A DNA stretch of 34,146 nucleotides from Specibacter cremeus (GTDB lineage Bacteria > Actinomycetota > Actinomycetes > Actinomycetales > Micrococcaceae). Below the pieces are notes generated by a model. The model was not told the DNA's origin. It worked only from the letters and a program-made list of their open reading frames with translations, and made no database searches. Below are positions 15,059-22,911 of this stretch, piece after piece (the first letter of the stretch is position 1; the number at the start of each line of letters is the position of its first letter). The stretch spans positions 1 through 34,146 of the forward strand of contig NZ_RWKQ01000050.1 of assembly GCF_003946885.1 (NCBI RefSeq). The letters are read 5' to 3'. The translations under genes and the position numbers were made by a program.

Positions 15059-17301
15059 CAGAGGCGGTTGGCCGACCGCTGCCGGGTCCGGCCGGCCAGC
15101 AGCCACGACTGGACGTCGCTGAGCGGGTCGCCGTCGACATCGAGGTGGTGGCGCAGCCACTGCCCCTGGTCATCGAGGTGCCAGCTGGCGGTGCGATCGT
15201 CGAGGTACCTGTCGAGCAGCGCGTTCACGTCGGCGATGTCGTCCCGGTTCCCGAGCCGGACCAGCGCCTCGACGCGGCGGTCCAGATTGCGGTGCATCAT
15301 GTCGGCCGAGCCGATGTACACGACCGGGTCGCCACCGTTCGCGAACGTGAAAACGCGCGAGTGCTCCAGGAACCGGCCCAGGACCGAGCGGACCGTGATG
15401 TTCTCGCTCAGGCCGGGCACGCCGGGGCGCAGCGAGCAGATGCCGCGCACGATCACGCCCACCTCGACACCCGCCTGGGAGGCCCGGTAGAGGGCGTCGA
15501 TGATGGCCTCGTCGACCATCGAGTTGACCTTGATGCGCACACGCCCCGGCCGGCCGGACCGCGCGTTCGCGATCTCCTGGTTGATGCGGTCGACCAACCC
15601 CGAACGCACCGAGCGCGGCGCCACGAGCAGGCGCTCGAACGTGGACTTCGGCGCGTAGCCGGAAAGCTGGTTGAACAGCCGTGAGAGGTCCTCGCCCACC
15701 TGCTCGTCGGCCGTCAAGAGCCCCAGGTCCTCGTAGTAGCGGGCCGTGCGCGGATGATAGTTGCCGGTGCCGATGTGGCAGTAACGGCGCAGTCCGTCCT
15801 GCTCCTGGCGCACCACCAGGGACAGCTTGCAGTGCGTCTTGAGCCCGACGATGCCATACACGACGTGCACGCCGGCCTGCTCCAGCGTCCGCGCCCAGGA
15901 GATGTTCGCCTGCTCGTCGAAGCGGGCCTTGATCTCCACGAGCGCCAGCACCTGCTTGCCGGACTCGGCCGCGTCCACCAGGGCATCGACGATCGGGGAG
16001 TCGCCGGAGGTGCGGTACAGGGTCTGCTTGATGGCGCGGACCTTCGGATCGGCCGCGGCCTGTTCCAGGAACGCCTGCACCGAGGTCGAGAACGAATCGT
16101 AGGGATGGTGCAGCAGGATGTCGCGCCGGCGCATGGCGGCAAAGACGTTCGCCGCCTTGGACGTCTCGGACTCGTTCAGGTACCGGGACGTGTGCGCCAC
16201 GTGTTTCGGATAGCGCAGGTCGCTGCGGTCGATCCCGCCGATGACGGACAGGCCGCGCAGGTCCAGCGGCGCCGGCAGCGCGTACACCTCGGAGTCCTCG
16301 ACGTCGAGCTCGCGCACCAGCAGGGCCCGGACGTTCGGGTTGATGTCGGTGGTCACCTCGAGCCGCACGGGCGGGCCGAAGCGCCGGCGCAGCAGCTCCT
16401 TCTCCAGCGCCTGCAACAGGTTCTCGGCGTCGTCCTCCTCAACCTCCAGGTCCTCGTTGCGGGTGACCCGGAACGTGTGCTGCTCAAGGACGTCCATGCC
16501 GGGGAACAGCTGGTCCAGGTGTTGGCCGATCACCTCCTCCAGCGGGATGAACCGGGCCACCCGCCCGGGCACGGTGCCGGCGCGCGGGCCGTCCACGGAC
16601 ACGAGCCGGGGCAGCTGGTCCGGCACCTTCACACGGGCGAACAGCTCCTTCTCGCTGACCGGATTGCGGACCACGACGGCAAGGTTCAGCGATAGCCCGG
16701 AGATGTACGGGAACGGATGGGCCGGGTCGACGGCCAGCGGCGTGAGGATCGGGAAGACCTTCTCGGAGAACATCGTGCCAAGCCGGTCCTTGGACGCCTC
16801 GTCCAGTTCGTCCCAGTGCACCAGGTGGATGTTCTCGTACGCCAGCGCCGGCCGGATCTGGTGTGCGAACACCTGGGCGTGTCGGGCCTGCAGCTTGTGC
16901 GCGGCGTCGCTGATCTGCTCCAGCACCTCGATCGGACTCAGCCCGGCCGGCGACGGCACGGCCAACCCGGTGGCGATGCGGCGCTTGAGGCCGGCAACGC
17001 GCACCATGAAGAACTCGTCAAGGTTGGAGGCGAAGATGGACAGGAAGTTCACCCGCTCCAGCAGGTACAAATCCGGGTCCTCGGCCAGCTCCAGCACGCG
17101 GGCGTTGAACGCCAGCCAGCTCAGCTCGCGGTCCAGGAAGCGGTCGCCGCTGATGTCCCCGTCGGGGATCTGGCTCGGCTCGAACTCCGGGATGTCGATG
17201 CGGTCCTGGGTGGCGCGGGCGGCCTGCACCTCGGAGGAGCCGAATCGTTCCAGGCCCAGCGTGGAGCCCGTGCCGGACGGGCCCAGTCTTTCCGCGTTCA
17301 T
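15058..17301 (-). CDS. ppk1: Polyphosphate kinase 1
   Basis: 747 aa, full length. It polymerises the ATP gamma-phosphate into polyphosphate. The protein starts its N-domain with [19 protein letters not shown] and has the catalytic phosphohistidine segment GLKTHCKL (His490, equivalent to E. coli His435), followed by [20 protein letters not shown], and the second active-site motif [23 protein letters not shown] lies 7 nt before the ATG at 17301. mshD lies 60 nt upstream on the same strand and mutT1 overlaps downstream, suggesting a stress and redox operon. About 50 N-terminal residues before the conserved core look disordered. Confidence 0.97.
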   Translation of the reverse strand: MNAERLGPSGTGSTLGLERFGSSEVQAARATQDRIDIPEFEPSQIPDGDISGDRFLDRELSWLAFNARVLELAEDPDLYLLERVNFLSIFASNLDEFFMVRVAGLKRRIATGLAVPSPAGLSPIEVLEQISDAAHKLQARHAQVFAHQIRPALAYENIHLVHWDELDEASKDRLGTMFSEKVFPILTPLAVDPAHPFPYISGLSLNLAVVVRNPVSEKELFARVKVPDQLPRLVSVDGPRAGTVPGRVARFIPLEEVIGQHLDQLFPGMDVLEQHTFRVTRNEDLEVEEDDAENLLQALEKELLRRRFGPPVRLEVTTDINPNVRALLVRELDVEDSEVYALPAPLDLRGLSVIGGIDRSDLRYPKHVAHTSRYLNESETSKAANVFAAMRRRDILLHHPYDSFSTSVQAFLEQAAADPKVRAIKQTLYRTSGDSPIVDALVDAAESGKQVLALVEIKARFDEQANISWARTLEQAGVHVVYGIVGLKTHCKLSLVVRQEQDGLRRYCHIGTGNYHPRTARYYEDLGLLTADEQVGEDLSRLFNQLSGYAPKSTFERLLVAPRSVRSGLVDRINQEIANARSGRPGRVRIKVNSMVDEAIIDALYRASQAGVEVGVIVRGICSLRPGVPGLSENITVRSVLGRFLEHSRVFTFANGGDPVVYIGSADMMHRNLDRRVEALVRLGNRDDIADVNALLDRYLDDRTASWHLDDQGQWLRHHLDVDGDPLSDVQSWLLAGRTRQRSANRL

Positions 17302-17361
17302 GGTCGACCCCTCACAGTAGACGCTTGAAGTTGATTTAACACTACAAGCAGGTGCCGGGCA

Positions 17362-18345
17362 CTACGGTGCGATCGGCGCGTACATCACGTCCGCGTCCCA
17401 GCGGGTGAAGCCGAGCTTGTGGTAGAGGGCGACGGCGGCCGTGTTGTCGGCGTCGACGTACAGCATGATCGATGCCAGCCCGGCCTTGTGCAGGTGCTCG
17501 ATCCCGCGCACCGTCAGCAACCGTCCCAGCCCCCGTCCCTGTGCCGCCGGGGTGACGCCGACGACGTACACCTCGCCCATGGGGGCGGCGCCGCCCACGC
17601 CCGGGTGCACCTTCGTCCAGTGGAAGCCTAGGATCGTGTCCGACGCGTCGACGGCCAGGAAGAAACCGGCCGGATCGAACCAGGGCTCGGCCATGCGCGC
17701 CCGCAGATCGGCGAGCGTCATGGCGCCCTGCTCCGGGTGGTGGGCGAAGGCGGCGGCGTTCGCCGCCAGCCAGGGCCCCTCGTCCTGGTGCGGGACAAAC
17801 GTCCGCAACGTCACGCCGTCGTCCATCAGCCGCGCCGGCAGCGGCGAGGTGACGGGCGGTTCCGGGTTGCGCCGCACCAGGCGCATCCGCCACAGTTCGC
17901 GCACGGCATGGAAGCCGTAGGTGGCCGCGAGGTCGGCGGCGGCCTCATGGTTGCCGTGCGACCAGGCCTTCAGCCCGGCGAGCCCGCGCACATCCCGCAG
18001 CCGGTCCACGAGCAGCTCGCCGACGCCCTGGTTGCGGTAGGTGGGGCGCACCACCAGTTCCAGCACGCCCTCGCCGCCGTGCAGCACGACGACGGCGGCA
18101 CCCGCGAGGGCCTGCGCGGTCGACGGGTCGGAATGCTCCTCGGGGGCGTAGGCGGCCAGCGTCAGCAGCGTGTCCTCGTCGGCGTCCGGGTTCCTGAGGT
18201 TCACGAGCGTCTGCTCGGACAGCGGCGGGTTGCCGTCCGCCGCCCCGGCCGCGTCGACCAGGGCGGACAGGTCACGCAACAGTTCGGGATCGGGAGCGCC
18301 CGGGGTCACCACGACGGGCCAGTTCTCAGTCTTCGCGCGGCTCAT
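17362..18345 (-). CDS. mshD: Mycothiol synthase
   Basis: 327 aa with two GNAT acetyltransferase domains. It acetylates Cys-GlcN-Ins with acetyl-CoA, the last step of mycothiol synthesis. The acetyl-CoA loops are RNQGVGELLV in the first half and QGRGLGRLLT in the second; the C-terminal half ends with the conserved LYVDADNTAAVALYHKLGF. Mycothiol is restricted to actinobacteria, which supports the taxonomic call. The ATG at 18345 has TAGGCT 6 nt upstream and no ribosome site. It sits next to glnR, as in mycobacteria, though a repeat cluster of about 280 bp separates them here. Confidence 0.95.
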   Translation of the reverse strand: MSRAKTENWPVVVTPGAPDPELLRDLSALVDAAGAADGNPPLSEQTLVNLRNPDADEDTLLTLAAYAPEEHSDPSTAQALAGAAVVVLHGGEGVLELVVRPTYRNQGVGELLVDRLRDVRGLAGLKAWSHGNHEAAADLAATYGFHAVRELWRMRLVRRNPEPPVTSPLPARLMDDGVTLRTFVPHQDEGPWLAANAAAFAHHPEQGAMTLADLRARMAEPWFDPAGFFLAVDASDTILGFHWTKVHPGVGGAAPMGEVYVVGVTPAAQGRGLGRLLTVRGIEHLHKAGLASIMLYVDADNTAAVALYHKLGFTRWDADVMYAPIAP

Positions 18346-18351
18346 GAGCCC

Positions 18352-18357
18352 AGCCTA
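18352..18357 (-). promoter_or_regulatory. Leaderless -10 element (TAGGCT) of mshD
   Basis: On the minus strand TAGGCT is followed by 6 nt and the mshD ATG. It overlaps the CTAG edge (18355-18358) of hairpin element copy A, so the repeat supplies part of the promoter. Confidence 0.5.
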
Positions 18358-18426
18358 GACCCCACGCCCTCCCGTTGATCCATCGCTGGCGCGATGTGCC
18401 AACGGGTCCCTCGGGCGTGTGGGCCC
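18355..18426. repeat. CTAG-hairpin element, copy A
   Basis: 72-nt element running from CTAGACCCCAC to GTGTGGGCCC. Nested stems: CCCACGCCC with GGGCGTGTGGG (2-nt bulge), CCCGTTG (18371-18377) with CAACGGG (18400-18406), and CATCGC/GCGATG closing a TGGC loop (18381-18396). It shares edges and loop with copies B and C. Confidence 0.8.
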
Positions 18427-18472
18427 GATTTGCGCGCGCGCCGGTCCTGTCCTAGAGTTTTGGGGTCGGCCG

Positions 18473-18534
18473 CGATACGTTCGCTGGGTCGGCGCGAGGG
18501 GGATGCACCAGTCGGGGTGCCCTCGATACGTTCG
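18473..18534. repeat. Short direct repeat CGATACGTTCG, two copies
   Basis: CGATACGTTCG occurs at 18473-18483 and 18524-18534, in the mshD-glnR gap between the CTAG-hairpin and the 64-bp palindrome. The cluster of three unrelated repeat types in 280 bp suggests this gap collects repeats. Confidence 0.55.
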
Positions 18535-18559
18535 ACCCGTATGTCCTCCACTCATCCAC

Positions 18560-18623
18560 CCAACTGGTGGTCACATGTTGCACGGAATCCGCGGATTTTG
18601 GGCCACAAGTGACCACCAGTTGG
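18560..18623. repeat. 64-bp concentric palindrome behind glnR
   Basis: CCAACTGGTGGTCAC (18560-18574) is exactly complementary to 18609-18623. At its exact centre lies a perfect 12-bp palindrome, AATCCGCGGATT (18586-18597). The bases between are partly complementary, so the whole unit folds as one hairpin. It ends 5 nt after the glnR stop and could terminate glnR transcription. Confidence 0.75.
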
Positions 18624-18627
18624 CTGT

Positions 18628-19326
18628 TTAAGGGGTGGTCAGCTCGTCCTCGGACACGCGGGCCACGGTCAGCCGGTACCCGACATTGCGGACGGTGCTG
18701 ATCAGCTTCTCGTGGTCGGCGCCCAGCTTGGCCCGCAGACGCCGCACGTGCACATCCACCGTCCGGGTGCCGCCGTAATAGTCGTAGCCCCACACCTCGT
18801 TGAGCAGCTGCGCCCGGGTGAACACCCGCCCCGGATGCTGGGCGAGGTACTTGAGCAGCTCGAACTCCTTGTACGTCAGGTTCAGGGCCTGCCCGTGCAC
18901 GCGGGCCGTGTAGCTGCCCTCGTCGATGACGACCCCGGAGGCGTGGATCTCCGAGCTGGCCTCCTCCTCGTCCGCCGAAGCACGCGTCAGGGCCAGGCGC
19001 AGGCGGGCCTCCACCTCGGCCGGGCCGGCCGAATCGAGGATGATGTCGTCGGCCGCCCAGCTGGCCGAGATGGCGGCCATGCCGCCCTCGGTCAGGATCA
19101 GGATCAGCGGCACCGACAACCCGGTGGACTTCAACAACCGGGTCAGCGACCGGGCGCCGGCCAGGTCCTTGCGCGCATCCACCATGACGGCGTCGCAGGG
19201 TTCGGCCTCCAGCAGCGCGGTGGGCGCGCCCGGCAGGATGTGGATGTGGTGGTTGAGCAGCTCGAGGGCCGGAAGGACGTCGACCGACGAACCGGAGCTG
19301 TTGGTCAGCAACAGTATGTGCGACAT
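18628..19326 (-). CDS. glnR: GlnR-type orphan winged-helix response regulator
   Basis: 232 aa. The N-terminal receiver-like domain keeps the central Asp50 (AVMVD) but has TNSS where a normal receiver has its acidic pair, as in GlnR, which works without a cognate kinase. The C-terminal OmpR/PhoB-type winged helix is complete ([20 protein letters not shown] through [14 protein letters not shown] to NVGYRLT). GlnR controls nitrogen assimilation genes in actinobacteria. The frame is open far upstream, but GGAGG lies 4-5 nt before the ATG at 19326, fixing the start. The neighbour mshD supports the name, since the pair is also linked in mycobacteria. No kinase gene is adjacent. Confidence 0.88.
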   Translation of the reverse strand: MSHILLLTNSSGSSVDVLPALELLNHHIHILPGAPTALLEAEPCDAVMVDARKDLAGARSLTRLLKSTGLSVPLILILTEGGMAAISASWAADDIILDSAGPAEVEARLRLALTRASADEEEASSEIHASGVVIDEGSYTARVHGQALNLTYKEFELLKYLAQHPGRVFTRAQLLNEVWGYDYYGGTRTVDVHVRRLRAKLGADHEKLISTVRNVGYRLTVARVSEDELTTP

Positions 19327-19453
19327 GCTTCCTCCAAAGTGCGTAGAGCGCATCTTTGAGCGTTGTCTCCAGCGCCCGGGAACGGTCACGGGGAAATCCA
19401 CCGGGCCACGGGTTGTTCCACAGTGTACCGCCACCATAGGGCAGGATTGGAGT

Positions 19454-20188
19454 GTGAAGACTTCCATCATGGGCCCCGCCGCCATCATTGCGCTCGCCGC
19501 CATAGTGGTCGGACCCCAGCTGGGGGTGGGGTACAGCGTGGGCGTGGGCGTCGTGTTGGCCATCGTGTTCGGGTTCGGGTGGCCGCACTACCTGCGGATC
19601 CCGGCACGGAAGACGCTCGGGACCGTGATCGCCGTCGCCGGCGCCGCATCGGCGGTCGCCGCCGGTCTCACCCCGGGGCCGGAATACCTGAAGTGGACGC
19701 CAGTGTTCGTGGCCCTGGGTTTCGGCGCCGTCATGGTCGTGCAACTCATTCGCGGCACCGGCCAGCCGCACCGCCTGGAGTCCACGCTCGGCGCCGGGGT
19801 CGGCGTCGTACTGGCCTCCCTGGGTTGCGGCTGGGTCGCCGCCTACCGCTTCGTCGGCGAACCGGGCATGTTCCGCATCACGGGCGTCAGCGCGCTCGTG
19901 GCGTTGCTCGTCGGCATGATCCGGTGGCCGGACCGGGTGATCGCGCCGTTGGCCGTCGTCCTGGCCGCGCTCGCCGGGCCGCTGGCGGCCCTGCTGTTCT
20001 CCGAGGTGCACATTGTCGCGGCCGCCGTGATCGGGGCGCTGATGGCCGCCATCATCATCAGCTTCCGGCGCCTGGCCACGCTGTCCGCACCGCCGGCCAC
20101 CGCGGCCGGGGCCGTCTCCATGGCCGTGGCCCCGATCCTGTCGCTGGGCGCGCTCGTCTATTTCATCGACAAGCTGCTCCTCACCTAG
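19454..20188 (+). CDS. Hypothetical polytopic membrane protein
   Basis: 244 aa and almost wholly hydrophobic, with about eight membrane helices and no recognised domain. The start is taken as GTG at 19454 ([14 protein letters not shown]); GGAG lies too close for a normal ribosome site, and CAGGAT 6 nt upstream may be a weak leaderless -10. An ATG at 19469 is the alternative. It is divergent from glnR (127-bp gap), so the two could share control. Its TAG stop is the TAG of the CTAG edge of hairpin element copy B. Function unknown. Confidence 0.78.
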   Translation: MKTSIMGPAAIIALAAIVVGPQLGVGYSVGVGVVLAIVFGFGWPHYLRIPARKTLGTVIAVAGAASAVAAGLTPGPEYLKWTPVFVALGFGAVMVVQLIRGTGQPHRLESTLGAGVGVVLASLGCGWVAAYRFVGEPGMFRITGVSALVALLVGMIRWPDRVIAPLAVVLAALAGPLAALLFSEVHIVAAAVIGALMAAIIISFRRLATLSAPPATAAGAVSMAVAPILSLGALVYFIDKLLLT

Positions 20189-20256
20189 TCCCCACGCCCT
20201 CCCGTTGACCCATCGCTGGCGCGATGTGCCCACGGGTCCCTCGGGCGTGTGGGCCC
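20185..20256. repeat. CTAG-hairpin element, copy B
   Basis: 72 nt from CTAGTCCCCAC to GTGTGGGCCC, nearly identical to copy A (18355-18426); it differs at a few positions such as CCCACGGG for CCAACGGG in the stem. Its first four bases contain the stop codon of the upstream gene. Confidence 0.8.
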
Positions 20257-20257
20257 A

Positions 20258-20300
20258 CCCACGCCCTCCCACCGCTCGCAAGCTCGCGGCCGTGGGCCCA
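20258..20300. repeat. Degenerate partial CTAG-hairpin element next to copy B
   Basis: Starts CCCACGCCCTCCC like copies A and B and ends GTGGGCCCA, but the interior is different (ACCGCTCGCAAGCTCGCGG). It looks like a second, shortened unit in tandem with copy B. Confidence 0.5.
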
Positions 20301-20313
20301 GCCCGGATCGAGA

Positions 20314-20319
20314 TAGGAT
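20314..20319 (+). promoter_or_regulatory. Leaderless -10 element (TAGGAT) of the 37-aa peptide gene
   Basis: TAGGAT is followed by exactly 7 nt and the ATG at 20327. No ribosome site fits that ATG, so a leaderless start is the best reading. Confidence 0.55.
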
Positions 20320-20326
20320 GGCTGGC

Positions 20327-20440
20327 ATGAGCGTACTTGCCCTGGAAATCTTCTTCATCTGCCTCCTGGTCATCGCCGGCCTGACCATGGCCTGGTTTGC
20401 CGTGCTGGTCCTGTGGCGCCTGTTCAAGGGACAGCAGTAG
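20327..20440 (+). CDS. 37-aa single-pass membrane peptide
   Basis: 37 aa (MSVLALEIFF to RLFKGQQ) with one long hydrophobic helix (residues 3-32) and a basic C-terminal tail. Support for it being real: a -10-like TAGGAT 7 nt upstream of ATG, and its stop lies only 5 nt before the nitrobindin-like gene, so it would lead a two-gene transcript. An ATG three codons upstream (20318) overlaps the -10 and is less likely. Function unknown. Confidence 0.65.
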   Translation: MSVLALEIFFICLLVIAGLTMAWFAVLVLWRLFKGQQ

Positions 20441-20445
20441 AGGCC

Positions 20446-21051
20446 ATGCCCATCGAAATTCCCACCGACCTGACGCCGGAGCTCGTGCCGCTGTCCTGGC
20501 TGTTGGGAACCTGGACCGGGGGCGGGCGCCTCGGCACCGGCGAGGGGGATGACGCGTACTTCACCCAGACCGCCACGTTCAGCACCAACGGCCTGCCGTA
20601 CCTGGTGTACCGGGCGGAGTCCTGGCTCACCGACGAGGCCGGCACCGTGCTGCGGCCGCTATCGGTCGAGACGGGCTTCTGGGCGCTGGACCGGAAACTG
20701 AACGACGCCGACGGCGGCCCCGGCCTGATCCCCGCCGACATCGTCCCGGCCCTGACCACCGCCGAGGACGTCGAGAAGCTGCGCAACGCCGCCGGCGGGT
20801 TCGACATCACGGCAACCATCGTGCACCCCGGCGGGATCTCGGAACTGTACTACGGGAGCATCGCCGGCCCGCAGATCCAGATGTCCACCGACGCTGTCAT
20901 GCGCGCCGCCGGGTCCAAGCCGTACGTGGCCGCCACGCGCATTTTCGGCCTCGTCCAGGGGGACCTGCTGTGGCGTTGGGACGTCGCCGCCGCCGGCAAG
21001 TCCCTGGAGGCGCACGCCTCCGCCGCACTCAAGCGCGTCCCGTCCGCCTGA
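20446..21051 (+). CDS. Nitrobindin-like heme-binding beta-barrel protein (FABP/THAP4-like)
   Basis: 201 aa, within the range of actinobacterial nitrobindins. The entrance motif LLGTWTGGGRLG (about residues 18-29) matches the G-x-W-x-G-x-G signature, and the C-terminal LEAHASAALKRV holds the expected proximal heme-ligand histidine (His190). Family members bind ferric heme and react with nitric oxide or peroxynitrite. It follows the 37-aa peptide by 5 nt and precedes the YgfZ-like gene by 74 nt. The start is the ATG at 20446, with AGAGG close upstream. Family is fairly certain; physiology is inferred. Confidence 0.85.
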   Translation: MPIEIPTDLTPELVPLSWLLGTWTGGGRLGTGEGDDAYFTQTATFSTNGLPYLVYRAESWLTDEAGTVLRPLSVETGFWALDRKLNDADGGPGLIPADIVPALTTAEDVEKLRNAAGGFDITATIVHPGGISELYYGSIAGPQIQMSTDAVMRAAGSKPYVAATRIFGLVQGDLLWRWDVAAAGKSLEAHASAALKRVPSA

Positions 21052-21125
21052 ACCGGAGCCTGTCAAAGAGCGCCCGCCACAAGAGCGCCGGAATAGGCCG
21101 GCCCCGGAAGGACGTTGAGACGTAC

Positions 21126-22217
21126 ATGAGCTACCAGAGCCCCCTCCTAGCACGCCCCGGAGCCGTCGCCGCGACCGGCCTGGACGCCGGCGTCGCCGCA
21201 CACTACGGCGACCCGCTGCGCGAACAACGCCAGCTGGCGGGCGGCCGCGGGGACGCCGCCGTCGTCGACCTGTCGCACCGTGGCGTGGTGACGGTGACCG
21301 GCCCGGACCGGCTCAGCTGGCTCAACACGCTCTCCTCCCAGCAGGTCACGGCGTTGTCGCCGCGCGTCGGCACCGAACTGCTGCTGCTCAGCCTCCAGGG
21401 GCGCATCGAATTCGACGCCCGCGTGGTCGACGACGGCGAGACCACCTGGCTCATCGTGGAACACGACGAGGCCGCCCCGCTGGCCGCCTGGCTGGCGACG
21501 ATGAAGTTCATGCTGCGCGTCGAGATCGCCGACGTCTCCGCCGACTGGGCCGTGCTCGGGTCCACCCGGGCCGTGCCGGCCTGGGACGAGTTGCTCGTGT
21601 GGGTCGACCCGTGGCCGCACATCGGTGCCGGCGGCTACAGCTACGCCGCCATAGACGAGGGCGGCCACCCGGGCCTGGAGCGTCCCTGGCGCGAATACCT
21701 GGTTCCGGCCGCCGAGCTCACGCAACGAGTGGGCGAGCTGCCGCTGGCCGGCGTCTGGGCGGCCGAGGCCCTGCGCATCGCCGCGTGGCGGCCGCGCCGC
21801 GGGGCGGAGACGGACGAGAAGACCATCCCGCACGAACTGGACCTGCTGCGCACGGCCGTTCACCTGAACAAGGGGTGCTACAAAGGCCAGGAGACGGTCG
21901 CCCGCGTGCACAACCTGGGTCATCCGCCGCGCCGCCTCGTCTTCCTGCAACTGGACGGCTCGCAGCACACCGTCCCCGCCGCCGGCAGCGCCGTGCTGGC
22001 CGGGGACCGCGCGGTCGGCACCGTCACGTCCTCGGCGCAGCACTACGAGATGGGGCCCATCGCGCTGGCCGTCATCAAGCGCAGCGTCGACCCGGGGGCC
22101 GTGCTGGCCGTGGAGGACGGTGGCGAGCGGTACGCGGCCGCCCAGGAGGTCATCGTCGCCCCCGACGCCGGCCAGGTCGTCGGGCGCCGGACCGGCTTCC
22201 TGCGTACGCCCCACTGA
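21126..22217 (+). CDS. ygfZ: YgfZ/GcvT-family folate-binding protein (Fe-S cluster assembly factor)
   Basis: 363 aa GcvT-like protein. The family signature K-G-C-Y-x-G-Q-E is present as NKGCYKGQETVAR, with the invariant Cys251. YgfZ uses tetrahydrofolate to help assemble or repair certain Fe-S enzymes. The N-terminal RGDAAVVDLSHRGVVTVTG and DRLSWLNTLSSQQV segments match the folate-binding fold. The ATG at 21126 has only a weak ribosome site (GGAAGGA about 13 nt away). Its neighbour is a heme/NO protein, which fits a redox-stress setting. Confidence 0.92.
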   Translation: MSYQSPLLARPGAVAATGLDAGVAAHYGDPLREQRQLAGGRGDAAVVDLSHRGVVTVTGPDRLSWLNTLSSQQVTALSPRVGTELLLLSLQGRIEFDARVVDDGETTWLIVEHDEAAPLAAWLATMKFMLRVEIADVSADWAVLGSTRAVPAWDELLVWVDPWPHIGAGGYSYAAIDEGGHPGLERPWREYLVPAAELTQRVGELPLAGVWAAEALRIAAWRPRRGAETDEKTIPHELDLLRTAVHLNKGCYKGQETVARVHNLGHPPRRLVFLQLDGSQHTVPAAGSAVLAGDRAVGTVTSSAQHYEMGPIALAVIKRSVDPGAVLAVEDGGERYAAAQEVIVAPDAGQVVGRRTGFLRTPH

Positions 22218-22263
22218 TTTCGACGTAGCTCAATCACCGACCGGCGTGGCTCTTGTGGCCGCA

Positions 22264-22279
22264 TATTCCACGTGGAATA
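22264..22279. promoter_or_regulatory. Perfect 16-bp palindrome, candidate PadR autoregulatory operator
   Basis: TATTCCACGTGGAATA is a perfect palindrome ending 10 bp before a -10-like GATAAT (22290-22295) of the PadR gene. It therefore covers the -35 region. PadR proteins usually repress their own operon and the linked transporter by binding such dyads. Confidence 0.6.
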
Positions 22280-22305
22280 ATTCTTGAGGGATAATGGGAG
22301 GGACG

Positions 22306-22893
22306 ATGGCGCGGAAATCGCGACTGACGCCGCTCGGGGTGGCGGCGCTGGCGTTGTTGGCCGAACGCGCCATGCACCCCTACGAGATGTACCAGCTGCT
22401 GCTGCAGCGTTCCGAGGACAGGCTCGTGAAGGTCCGCCCCGGCACGCTGTACCACACGGTGGCGCGCCTCGAGGAGGACGGGCTGGTCGAATCCGCCGGC
22501 ACCTGCCGCGACGGCAACCGGCCCGAACGCACCACCTACTCGATCCTCCCGGTGGGCCGGGACACGCTCGGCACCACGCTCCGGGACCTGCTGGCGGAAC
22601 CGGCCCGGGAATATCCGTCCTTCCCGCTGGCGGTCGCCGAGGCACACAACCTGCCCGCCGCCGTCGTGCTCGGCCTGCTGGAACAGCGGCTGGCGCGGTT
22701 GCGCGAGGAGCTGGGAAAGCTCGACGACGGTGCTGCCGCGGCCACCGCGCGCGCCGTCGCCCCCCGCTACTGGATTGACGTGCGGTACCAACAGGCCATG
22801 CTGCGCGCCGAGATCGACTGGATCACCGGCCTGCGCACCGACCTGGCATCGGGGGCCCTGGACTGGGAACCCGGCAAGAAAACGACCACCTAG
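22306..22893 (+). CDS. PadR-family transcriptional regulator
   Basis: 195 aa from the ATG at 22306 (199 aa from the alternative ATG at 22294). The winged helix (LTPLGVAALALLAERAMHPY to TLYHTVARLEEDGLV) is at residues 5-62, followed by the long C-terminal dimer helices typical of PadR (subfamily with the Vir_act_alpha_C tail). GGGAGG lies 3-4 nt before the second ATG; the first ATG overlaps the GATAAT -10, so the second is preferred. It lies 18 nt ahead of the exporter gene and almost certainly regulates it in response to a drug-like ligand. Confidence 0.9.
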   Translation: MARKSRLTPLGVAALALLAERAMHPYEMYQLLLQRSEDRLVKVRPGTLYHTVARLEEDGLVESAGTCRDGNRPERTTYSILPVGRDTLGTTLRDLLAEPAREYPSFPLAVAEAHNLPAAVVLGLLEQRLARLREELGKLDDGAAAATARAVAPRYWIDVRYQQAMLRAEIDWITGLRTDLASGALDWEPGKKTTT

Positions 22894-22911
22894 AACCCGA
22901 AGGAACGCTTC

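Noticed and set aside
18355-18426. Considered as a CRISPR repeat unit together with the other hairpins
   Set aside because: Copies are kilobases apart with no regular spacers and no cas genes.
18394-18631. Short plus-strand frames in the mshD-glnR gap
   Set aside because: They translate palindromic repeats and lack start signals.
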